Below are positions 1 to 6,532 of a stretch of 26,741 bases of DNA, piece after piece; position 1 is the first letter of the stretch, and every line of letters starts with the position of its first letter. The notes under the pieces were generated by a model, which searched no databases, was not told the origin of the DNA, and was given only the letters and a program-made list of their open reading frames with translations. The position numbers and the translations under genes were made by a program. The DNA comes from JAPLDB01 sp038230515. GTDB lineage: Bacteria; Bacteroidota; Bacteroidia; AKYH767-A; 2013-40CM-41-45. The stretch is taken from assembly GCA_038230515.1 (NCBI GenBank), contig JBBRND010000046.1, positions 1-26,741 of the forward strand, given 5' to 3'.

Positions 1-1200
1 ATAAGAACCGGCAGAAAGGTTGGAGATGCTCGCAGTGGTAGCTCCATTGCTCCATAAATAGGATCCCGCAGTTCCGCTTACGCTTGCACTGCCCAGGTTA
101 TTGTTTGAACAGGTTCCGTCTACGGATGAACAGGTGATAGATAGGGTATTTACTATTAGCGTCTTGTTGCAAGAACTGTTACAATCGTTCGCATCTGTTA
201 CAGTTACAGTAAAAGTGCTTGCCTGGCTTACAGTGATACACTGAGTAGTAGCCCCCGTACTCCATAAGTAAGAACCAAGATCGGCCGGAGCGCACCATTG
301 TGTGGAACTGCCCGAACAGATCGAACCATTGCCGGTGATCAGGCAACTCGGAAGTGGATTGACAATAGTTGTCGCAGAAGCATTTCCTGAACAACCGTTG
401 GCATCAGTCACCGTTACTGTGAAAGTAGAAGCAGTATTAACCGAGATGCACTGAGTGGTGGCTCCAGTACTCCATAAGTAACCTGCAAGTCCAGCCGGAG
501 CACACAACTGTGATGAACCACCCTGGCAGAATGATAGGTTGCCGGCAATTGTAGGAGTAAGATTTGGATTGATTGTAGTTGTTGCAGAAGCATTTCCTGA
601 ACATCCGTTGGCATCAGTCACCGTTACTGTGAAAGTAGAAGCAGTATTAACCGAGACGCACTGAGTAGTAGCCCCTGTGCTCCATAAGTAACCTGCAAAT
701 CCGGCATCGGCACAAAGCTGGGTTGAGCTTCCGGCACAGAAAGAAAGCGATCCTGTGACAGCAGTAGTCGGATTCTGATTCACCGTAAGAGTTTTGTTGC
801 AAGAACTGTTACAACCGTTTGCATCTGTTACAGTTACAGTAAAAGTGCTTGCCTGGCTTACAGTGATACACTGAGTAGTAGCCCCCGTACTCCATAAGTA
901 AGAAGCAAGTCCGGCCGGAGCACACCATTGTGTGGAACTACCAGAACAGATCGAACCATTGCCCGTGATCAGGCAGCTCGGAAGTGGATTAACAACAAGC
1001 GTCTTGTTGCAGGTGTTGGTACATCCATTTGCATCACCAACAGTCACTGTATAAGTATTCGCTGCACTGACTGATGCGCACTGTGTGGTGGCTCCATTGC
1101 TCCAGGCATAACTTGTCGCTCCTGCAGGTGCACACCATTGTGTTGAACTGTTTTGGCAAATTGAACCGCTGCCTGTTATAGTACAGGAGAGTGGAACTGG
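1..1200 (-). repeat. Five in-frame 210-bp coding repeats (70 aa Ig-like units)
   Basis: The same landmark (gcatc of the DAN codons) occurs at 191, 401, 611, 821 and 1031, exactly 210 bp apart. Units at 191 and 821 are almost identical over more than 70 bp, and units at 401 and 611 are almost identical to each other. In transcription order the pattern is C-A-B-B-A. The two repeats flanked by A differ at the TVTDANGCSGNASAT end, while the A units end in CNSSCNKTL. The constant length suggests one structural domain per unit. Confidence 0.9.
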
Positions 1201-2424
1201 TACCAATACCGAATAAGAATAAATTTGAAAACCGTTGTTGCTGCAATTATCATCGCGAACGGTAACAGTAAAAGTATAAGGAACTGTTCTTGCATCGGCT
1301 AATGAAGGAGTCCAGCTAAAAGTTCCTGTAGGATGTGGCGAACCGGCAATGTTGAATGTTGCTCCTGTAATTCCGTTGTTCCAAGTCATAGTTACTATTT
1401 GACCTGAGTTCAGATCATCTGAATTCACAAAAAAGGAAAGCGGTGTTCCTGGGCAAACAACTGTTGAAAATACATTGGTGCCGTTTATTCCTGTGGCTGT
1501 AGGAAGAATATTTGGTGCACAGTTTTGCACATAAAATTCTATGTCACGAATTACACTTCCAATCAATATACCACTTCTGTATTCCTTTATTCGAACTGCC
1601 GCAATTCCCACTTCAAGATTTTGGGCATTCATAGTAATATCACCTGTGGAAGAATTGATAGCCACAGCCGGAGAAGATGTCAGCGGATTAGTTCCCGAAA
1701 AAGGAGAAATGTAAGGCACAGTCCCTGTTGCTGATGTTTTACAATCTATTAATTCATAAACCAAAACGTCTCCATCAGTTTCTAAACCTCCATGATTATA
1801 CGTAAAGTTTTGATTCTGGCAGATAATGGCAACAGGATAGTTGGTGAAAATAGGGGAATTGTTGCCAGCAAAATGGAGATTGTCTAACGTAGCTTCCACA
1901 TAGAGTGGCGTAACGGACGTTGAAGGATTACATGGACTTGGTTGTGTCATCGTTGTGATCGCACAGTTACGAGCAATAACCTGGTAGCTGAAAACCCAGT
2001 CAGAGCATGCTCCAGGAGCTGGGAGAGTTATGTTTCCGCGATAAACAAATTGCTGGTAGCCAAGCAGCGTGCTTTGCGGATCAGTACATACAGTTTGTGC
2101 CGACACACATGGGAATGTAATTTCCTGTCCCGTGGGAGAAATCTTGCTAAGTACAAAGTTCTGGTTTGCCCCACACGAAGCAGATTGAACATTTACTGTA
2201 ATTGTTGCCGGAGCGGCAATACCATCACAGTCGCGGTAAAACGTTCCGGTTACTTCATAGATGTTTCCGTTAAGCCAGCGATACGTTAAATCGGCACCCG
2301 CTGCATGCGATGCTTTCGACTGAATGCTCGAAAGCATTCCGCAAATAAAAATAATTGCACTAATAGCAACCACTTGTTTCCTTTTGAGACAAGATTTTAG
2401 AATTGCGAAGTAAATAGATTTCAT
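1..2424 (-). CDS. Giant repetitive surface protein, N-terminal 808 residues (gene runs off the left edge)
   Basis: The reading frame is open without a stop from the ATG at 2424 to base 1, so the C-terminus lies outside the window. Residues 1 to about 40 form a long signal peptide (basic start, hydrophobic core VVAISAIIFICGML). The mature start, HAAGADLTYRW followed by YEVTGTFYRDCDG, is the N-terminal module seen on many large Bacteroidota adhesin-like proteins. After about 360 residues come five 70-residue Ig-like repeats (about 405-755), each with a CAPAG-like motif, a YLWSTGATTQC-like motif and TVTVTDANGC. The last visible part (SYLWSNGATTASISNLSAGSY) resembles SprB-type repeats. Known relatives are exported by T9SS, often with a type B (gliding-associated) C-terminal domain, but that end is not visible here. 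A role in adhesion or gliding is inference. Confidence is high for the gene and moderate for the role. Confidence 0.9.
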   Translation of the reverse strand, partial: MKSIYFAILKSCLKRKQVVAISAIIFICGMLSSIQSKASHAAGADLTYRWLNGNIYEVTGTFYRDCDGIAAPATITVNVQSASCGANQNFVLSKISPTGQEITFPCVSAQTVCTDPQSTLLGYQQFVYRGNITLPAPGACSDWVFSYQVIARNCAITTMTQPSPCNPSTSVTPLYVEATLDNLHFAGNNSPIFTNYPVAIICQNQNFTYNHGGLETDGDVLVYELIDCKTSATGTVPYISPFSGTNPLTSSPAVAINSSTGDITMNAQNLEVGIAAVRIKEYRSGILIGSVIRDIEFYVQNCAPNILPTATGINGTNVFSTVVCPGTPLSFFVNSDDLNSGQIVTMTWNNGITGATFNIAGSPHPTGTFSWTPSLADARTVPYTFTVTVRDDNCSNNGFQIYSYSVLVPVPLSCTITGSGSICQNSSTQWCAPAGATSYAWSNGATTQCASVSAANTYTVTVGDANGCTNTCNKTLVVNPLPSCLITGNGSICSGSSTQWCAPAGLASYLWSTGATTQCITVSQASTFTVTVTDANGCNSSCNKTLTVNQNPTTAVTGSLSFCAGSSTQLCADAGFAGYLWSTGATTQCVSVNTASTFTVTVTDANGCSGNASATTTINPNLTPTIAGNLSFCQGGSSQLCAPAGLAGYLWSTGATTQCISVNTASTFTVTVTDANGCSGNASATTIVNPLPSCLITGNGSICSGSSTQWCAPADLGSYLWSTGATTQCITVSQASTFTVTVTDANDCNSSCNKTLIVNTLSITCSSVDGTCSNNNLGSASVSGTAGSYLWSNGATTASISNLSAGSY

Positions 2425-2894
2425 AATGATAATTGTTTAAGTTTAAGTTAGAATTATTGTTTGATATTTTAGGAGCTAATATACTTCTTTAGGTTACACT
2501 TATATTTTTTACATTCATGTTATTGTTTCAATAGACAAAATGTTAGAATGAAAGAATTATTCAATCAAAATGCAGACTAGAATGTTGTAGCAAATCTGTG
2601 TTTTTTGAATCGGGCTGCGAATCTATGAGATTTTTTTTTAAATACAAAAATAAATATTGAAAAAAAGATTTTATCTTGGTGAACAGGCATTAAAACTTGG
2701 TGAAAGTGCCGTCCACGGCTAAGATGGAGTGTATTCAAGAATCGTAGAAAAGGATAAATAGAGCGCTCTTTTTGAATATTGAATCGTGTAAACAATTCTA
2801 TACTATACACTTGTTATGCATAACCCGTTTTATAAAACCTTGTATTTCTCCGATTGAAGGTTTTGTAGGCGGTAATCGGAAAAAAAACTTTTCC
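2425..2894. other. Divergent intergenic region, no gene supported
   Basis: About 470 AT-rich bases separate the giant surface gene from the plus-strand lipoprotein cluster. Short open frames exist here (for example 2577-2810 minus) but have low-complexity translations and no recognisable motif. No consensus TAnnTTTG box was found on the minus strand for the giant gene. The only clear regulatory candidate is the box at 2895 for the plus strand. Confidence 0.5.
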
Positions 2895-2902
2895 TACCTT
2901 TG
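2895..2902 (+). promoter_or_regulatory. Bacteroidota -7 box TACCTTTG before the 121-aa gene
   Basis: TACCTTTG matches the Bacteroidota TAnnTTTG element exactly and ends 8 bases before the ATG at 2911. A transcript starting about 7 nt after it would have almost no leader. No -33 TTG at 19-21 nt spacing was found; the nearest is at 2863-2865 with a 29-nt spacer, so the assignment rests on one box. Confidence 0.45.
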
Positions 2903-2910
2903 TTCCACCA

Positions 2911-3276
2911 ATGAAGTACCTTTTATCCTTTTCATTGATTGCAGCAATACTTTTACAAACACTCAGTAAAAGTGCCGTGCTTTTCGGTTACGAGATAAAC
3001 AAGGAGTACATTTCAAAAAATCTTTGCGAAAATAAAAATAGACCGATGATGCATTGCAATGGACAATGCCATCTTAAAAAACAACTCGACAAGCAGGAAA
3101 AAGAACAAAGCACTCCGATGGGTAGCATAAAAGACAACACAGCGACAGTGTATTTTTTTCAGGCGCAAGAGCCGGACATTTTTTCTCTTACTCAACTAAC
3201 AGCAACTTATTTTCATTTTGAAGAACAACGCACAATCGGTTTTCCATCTTCCGTTTTTCATCCGCCTTCCTGCTGA
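2911..3276 (+). CDS. Small exported Cys-motif protein (121 aa), possible metal binding
   Basis: The protein has an N-terminal hydrophobic segment (residues 3-25), then YEINKEYISKNLCENKN and HCNGQCHLKKQLDKQ. Cysteines fall at 39, 49 and 53 with histidines at 48 and 54, giving C-x9-C-x3-C-H, and the protein ends HPPSC. Similar short proteins with the NLC...MHCNGxC.L.KQL signature occur in Bacteroidota and are annotated hypothetical. The clustered Cys/His suggests binding of copper or another soft metal outside the cytoplasm, which is inference. It is the first gene of a co-directional run ending at 5732, 80 bases before the next gene. The ATG at 2911 is supported by the -7 box just upstream and by the signal-like start. 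Confidence 0.7.
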   Translation: MKYLLSFSLIAAILLQTLSKSAVLFGYEINKEYISKNLCENKNRPMMHCNGQCHLKKQLDKQEKEQSTPMGSIKDNTATVYFFQAQEPDIFSLTQLTATYFHFEEQRTIGFPSSVFHPPSC

Positions 3277-3329
3277 AATTATTTTTTTTTCTTGTTCAGT
3301 GTTTGAGTTTCGCAAAGCGGACTTTATAA

Positions 3330-3347
3330 TTTGATTTTTAAATCAAA
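3330..3347. repeat. Perfect AT-rich inverted repeat before the lipoprotein start
   Basis: The arms TTTGATTT and AAATCAAA with a 2-base centre lie 9 bases before the ATG at 3357. It resembles a dyad operator of the Crp/Fnr type (TTGAT...ATCAA), but the half-sites are separated by 6 bases where FNR uses 4. It could also be an mRNA hairpin near the ribosome site. Confidence 0.35.
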
Positions 3348-3356
3348 AAAAAACTT

Positions 3357-3836
3357 ATGAAAAATAATCTATTAATTTCCCTGTTAGTTGTTGCTGTTTC
3401 TTTTTCATTCTTATCAGTATCTTGTAAAAAAAAGACAAGAGGTTGTACCGATCCTATTTCGGCAAACTACGATAGTGGGGCAGAGGAGGACGATGGATCA
3501 TGTACCTACGCAGGTACAGGTGGAAATACCACCATCGTAGCCAAACCGCAGCATCATGGAATGCCTATTGTCAGTAAGGTCGGATACGTGGACAGCGCGT
3601 ATGTAAAATTCAATACCCAGGAATCTCCCGGCATTAATCCTTCTTCTTATGATTTAGTGTTAGCAGGTGAAGTCGGTGAAGACCACGTTCACATTACGGG
3701 ATTGAAACCCGGCAAATACTATATTCGAATGACGGGATTCGACAGCACCATTGTGCAACGTGTAGTTGGTGGCATTCCATACGTGCTTACACAAGCTTCA
3801 GGAGAGGTTGATCTGACTGTTCCTGTTAGCGAATAA
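3357..3836 (+). CDS. Lipoprotein with GCTDP/DDGSC motif, paralogue of the next gene (159 aa)
   Basis: The signal peptide ends in lipobox LSVSC (lipidated Cys23), followed by KKK. Residues 29-50 read GCTDPISANYDSGAEEDDGS with a following C, a motif found in many Bacteroidota envelope proteins and probably disulfide-linked or calcium-binding. The rest is a beta-rich domain: HHGMPI, then an extended segment, YDLVLAG, HVHITGLKPGKYYIRMTGFD, and a final VSE. The pattern G-L-x-P-G-x-Y-x-(7)-GFD is that of a small prealbumin/SpaA-like beta-sandwich. Its C-terminal domain aligns with the next gene (HH, PG, YD, L-x-x-G-x-Y, GFD, terminal VSE). It is probably anchored at the outer membrane. The function is unknown. 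A 4-base gap to the following gene indicates co-transcription. Confidence 0.75.
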   Translation: MKNNLLISLLVVAVSFSFLSVSCKKKTRGCTDPISANYDSGAEEDDGSCTYAGTGGNTTIVAKPQHHGMPIVSKVGYVDSAYVKFNTQESPGINPSSYDLVLAGEVGEDHVHITGLKPGKYYIRMTGFDSTIVQRVVGGIPYVLTQASGEVDLTVPVSE

Positions 3837-3840
3837 TAAA

Positions 3841-4245
3841 ATGAAAAAATTTCAAAAACTTTTTTTAGCATTTTGTTTCCTCTTCATCGGCTGCGAAAAA
3901 AATTCGCAGCATGATGAGGCAGGAAATATAATTGTGAAAGGAACCAATAAACTTATCGTAACAGCAATGCACCATACATGGGCAGTGGGCAACGTTCGGG
4001 TATTTCTCAAAAAAGACGCAACGGAATTTCCCGGCACCGATACTACGCTTTACGATTTGAAAACAACGGCAGATGGATCAGGCGTTGCATTATTCGAAAA
4101 CCTTTTTCAAGGAAATTATTTTTTGTACGCAAAAGGATTTGATGTTACATGGGGAGCCAATGTGATGGGCGCAGCAGCAGCCCCGTTAAATTCATCAACC
4201 CTTACAAACAATGAAGCGTATGTTACGATGTATGTGAGTGAATGA
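3841..4245 (+). CDS. Small lipoprotein, paralogue of the preceding gene (134 aa)
   Basis: The lipobox is FIGC (Cys18). The mature part is one beta-rich domain beginning near VTAMHHTWAVGNVRVFLKK, then FPGTDTTLYD, ALFENLFQGNYFLYAKGFD and YVTMYVSE. Landmarks shared with the previous protein are the HH pair, the PG..YD stretch, the L/F-x-x-G-x-Y turn, GFD and the VSE terminus, so the two look like diverged tandem duplicates. This copy lacks the GCTDP/DDGSC insert. The His pair is conserved in both and could bind a metal, which is inference. It starts 4 bases after the previous stop and ends 35 bases before the cytochrome-propeller gene, so one transcript is likely. The function is not known. Confidence 0.75.
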   Translation: MKKFQKLFLAFCFLFIGCEKNSQHDEAGNIIVKGTNKLIVTAMHHTWAVGNVRVFLKKDATEFPGTDTTLYDLKTTADGSGVALFENLFQGNYFLYAKGFDVTWGANVMGAAAAPLNSSTLTNNEAYVTMYVSE

Positions 4246-4280
4246 TTTGATCTTTGCAAAAAGAATTTTAAAATTAACTG

Positions 4281-5732
4281 ATGAAAAAACTTTTTTTGAT
4301 TTCGCTCATCGCGCTGGTTGCTTCATGCACCAAAGATAAATTTGTAACCACGCAGGTTGACAACTCCTGTTATCCGAAGGAAGTTGGAAACATTTTACTA
4401 AACAAATGCGCCACTGCCGGATGCCACAATACACAAAGTGCCGGCAATGCAAACGGACTCGATTACAGCACTTGGGAAAACATGTTTAAGGGAGGAAAAA
4501 ACGGCAGTTCAGCCATTCCGTTTGCACCCAATGAAAGCTCCATGTTATATTTTACCAATACAGATTCAACTCTTGGTTTGATTGCAACGCCTGCCATGCC
4601 GTATCTGAAAACTCCACTTTCAACAAGTGAATATCTCATTCTGAAAAACTGGATTACTGCCGGAGCACCAAACTGCAGCGGCTTCATAAATTTTTCTGAT
4701 AATCCCAATCGAAAAAAAGTATATGTATGCATGACCGGCTGCGATAAAGTAGCAGTCTTCGATGCAGAAACAAAAGTAATCATGCGGTATGTTACAATGA
4801 GTGACACAGCCAATAACGCAGCACCTCATCAGGTAAAAATTACTCCTGACGGAAAATATTGGGGAGTTGTTTTCTACAGTGGGCAAACGCTTCAGTTATA
4901 CAGCACTGCCGATGATGGAATAGTAGCATCCATAAACATCGGCTATGGAAGTTGGAACACCGTAAGTTTTACCCACGATATGACTCGTGCATACGCAGTA
5001 GATTATGGCAATTCAAGAGTTGCCGTTATTGACTTGACAACACTCTCATTCCTCGGGTATCAGAGCGGAGGCACAACCCCTCACGGATCATATATTGTAA
5101 ACGGAGATTCAGTTCTCTACTTAACCCAGCAGTTTGGCAATGATATTTACAGAATAAAAATTCCTACTTATGAAACCGACATAGTACATCTCTATGATGC
5201 TGCGCATCCTTTGATCGGAAGTTGCGATCCTCATGAATTTGGTTTCACTCCCGATGAATCAAAATATTTTGTCTCCTGTCAAACCTCAAATGAAGTCCGC
5301 GTTCTGCGCACGAGCGATGATAAAGTGGATACTGTTTTTAGCGTTGGTGCATATCCGCAGGAGTTTGCAGTTTCGCAAAGACATCCTTACGCTTTTGTTA
5401 CCTGCCAGAATGATGCAACCATCAATCCGCAAAACCCCGGCTCGGTTTATATTTTCAACTACCAAACAAATCAGGTACTCGGAAAACTGTACACCGGAAA
5501 ACATCCTCACGGAATCGCTGTTGATGATGATCATGATGTTGTTTACGTTGCAAACAAAAATGATGGTGGTACATCTCATCACCCATCTTCATGCAGCGGG
5601 GTGAACGGAAACGTTTCAATAATTGACATGAGTACGCTGCAACTACTCAACGTTACCTTACCCGATGGAAGTTCTTTTGTTTACAAAAATGAAGTGCTGC
5701 CCGGTCCCTGGTATGTTGCTTATCGCAAATAA
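4281..5732 (+). CDS. Lipoprotein with haem-c-like CX4CH motif and YVTN-type beta-propeller (483 aa)
   Basis: The signal peptide ends in lipobox VASC (Cys16). Residues 30-135 form a cytochrome-c-like domain: NKCATAGCHN gives C43-x4-C48-H49, and PAMP (Met106) could be the axial ligand; this arrangement resembles Planctomycete-type cytochrome domains. Residues about 145-480 are a seven-blade-like propeller with YVTN-family repeats (VYVCMTGCDKVAVFDAETK, VKITPDGKYWGVVF, AYAVDYGNSRVAVIDL, VFVTCQNDATINPQ, VVYVANKNDGG). HPHGIAVDDDHD is typical of the family. The likely location is the outer surface or periplasm, with electron transfer or binding by the propeller as the inferred role. The CX4CH spacing is unusual, because standard haem lyases use CXXCH, so haem attachment is uncertain. 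Confidence 0.8.
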   Translation: MKKLFLISLIALVASCTKDKFVTTQVDNSCYPKEVGNILLNKCATAGCHNTQSAGNANGLDYSTWENMFKGGKNGSSAIPFAPNESSMLYFTNTDSTLGLIATPAMPYLKTPLSTSEYLILKNWITAGAPNCSGFINFSDNPNRKKVYVCMTGCDKVAVFDAETKVIMRYVTMSDTANNAAPHQVKITPDGKYWGVVFYSGQTLQLYSTADDGIVASINIGYGSWNTVSFTHDMTRAYAVDYGNSRVAVIDLTTLSFLGYQSGGTTPHGSYIVNGDSVLYLTQQFGNDIYRIKIPTYETDIVHLYDAAHPLIGSCDPHEFGFTPDESKYFVSCQTSNEVRVLRTSDDKVDTVFSVGAYPQEFAVSQRHPYAFVTCQNDATINPQNPGSVYIFNYQTNQVLGKLYTGKHPHGIAVDDDHDVVYVANKNDGGTSHHPSSCSGVNGNVSIIDMSTLQLLNVTLPDGSSFVYKNEVLPGPWYVAYRK

Positions 5733-5770
5733 TTTTTTTGTTCATCATCAACTGAAAAAACTTTTTGCTG

Positions 5771-6184
5771 ATGACAAAAATTTTATTTCTCTGCATCCAC
5801 AATTCTGCCCGAAGTCAGATGGCGGAAGCATACCTCAAAAAATTTGGTGGAGAGAAATTCTTTGCCGAAAGGGCAGGGTTCGAAGCAGGCACACTCAATC
5901 CCCGTTTTTCCCTCAAAAATCGCCTTTTTTCCAAAAACACCTGTTTCCTGAGAAAAACCACCTGGAATTTTTCCAAATACACCCGTACGCGGAGAAAAAC
6001 CACCCGGAATTTTTCTAAAAACACCTGTATGCAGGAAAATACCACCTGGAATTTTTCCAAATACACCCGTACGCGGAGAAAAACCACCTGGAATTTTTCT
6101 AAAACCACCCCTATGCAGGGAAATACCAGGTGGATTTTTTTTCTCTACACGGTGGTTATTTATCCGCACAGCAGCCCATCGTAA
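5771..6184 (+). pseudogene. arsC: Truncated arsC-like low-molecular-weight phosphatase fused to a tandem array
   Basis: The first 44 residues match the N-terminus of thioredoxin-coupled arsenate reductases / low-molecular-weight tyrosine phosphatases: KILFLCIHNSARSQMAEAYL with the P-loop C-x5-R, then FGGEKFFAERAGFEAGTLNP. Family members continue for another 85-95 residues and carry an Asp-Pro loop; none of that is present. From about 5903 the frame enters repetitive sequence translating as 14-residue repeats (KYTRTRRKTTWNFS type) and stops at 6184. The usual start ATG at 5771 is preceded by an in-frame TTG at 5765. The gene is therefore a broken remnant whose 3' part was lost when the array arose or inserted. 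The P-loop alone is not expected to be catalytic. Confidence 0.7.
5933..6142. repeat. Tandem array 1: five 42-bp units, each a dimer of 21-bp half-units
   Basis: Units start at 5933, 5975, 6017, 6059 and 6101, each exactly 42 bp. Every unit splits into two 21-bp halves that begin with a variant of AAANACACCYG. Units 1 and 3 resemble each other, and units 2 and 4 are nearly identical, so an A-B alternation exists above the 42-bp level. In unit 5 the core CCACCTGG reads CCAGGTGG, its reverse complement. A degenerate half-unit precedes the array from about 5903. Because 42 is divisible by 3, the array is open in frames on both strands. Confidence 0.9.
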
Positions 6185-6262
6185 ACAACAGCAACAAATT
6201 TTTTTGCACCAAAATGACCAGAAACCCGAAGGCGCTGTAACCTCTGCCTCGATCATTTGCCA

Positions 6263-6270
6263 TACCTTCG
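6263..6270 (+). promoter_or_regulatory. Possible -7 box TACCTTCG before the small membrane gene
   Basis: TACCTTCG followed by CAAC lies 23 bases before the ATG at 6294. It differs from TAnnTTTG at one base, the same T-to-C change seen in TATCTTCG before the mannosyltransferase gene. No clear -33 element was found. Confidence 0.35.
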
Positions 6271-6293
6271 CAACTCTTGAAATAACAGTTCAC

Positions 6294-6518
6294 ATGCTTT
6301 CACCCCGCAGAAGATTTTTCATCGTACTTGGCTCCGTAACCCTCGGCAGCATCTTTGCCGCCATGTTCATGAAGCAACGTTTCGGAACACTCAAAAAAGA
6401 AAACATTCAGCAGCTTATTTTCAATTTTGCTTTTGCAGCAGCCATCGTAATCGGCATCGGTGTTCTATTAAGCAAGATGAACAAAGACCAAAATAAAAAG
6501 GACGAAGAGAAAAAGTAG
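6294..6518 (+). CDS. Small two-helix membrane protein (74 aa), unknown function
   Basis: The translation from the ATG at 6294 is MLSPRRRFFIVLGSVTLGSI..., with a basic N-terminus, a first membrane helix at residues 8-25, a polar loop with KQRFGTLKKEN, a second helix at about 40-59 (FAFAAAIVIGIGVLL) and a highly charged tail rich in K, D and E. The frame extends upstream to 6204, but that part overlaps the array edge and the possible promoter at 6263, so the later start is preferred. The stop lies 14 bases from the convergent tyrS stop. No family was recognised. The composition is consistent with a real small inner-membrane protein. Confidence 0.6.
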   Translation: MLSPRRRFFIVLGSVTLGSIFAAMFMKQRFGTLKKENIQQLIFNFAFAAAIVIGIGVLLSKMNKDQNKKDEEKK

Positions 6519-6532
6519 ATCAAGCACGTTGA

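Noticed and set aside
1..1200. The 210-bp period of the surface protein as part of the 21/42-bp array family (5 x 42)
   Set aside because: These repeats are a normal 70-residue Ig-like domain in an intact gene with no 42-bp substructure. The numerical match is coincidental.
2577..2810. Minus-strand 77-aa frame in the divergent intergenic region
   Set aside because: Low-complexity composition, no motif, and no start signal.
3330..3347. FNR box
   Set aside because: The half-sites are 6 bases apart instead of 4, and no FNR-type gene is in view.
5783..6256. Minus-strand 157-aa frame across array 1 (KIPGGFSPRTGVFG repeats)
   Set aside because: The repeat period is a multiple of 3, so all frames without a stop in one unit stay open. 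The frame overlaps the arsC-like remnant antisense and its ends have no domain.
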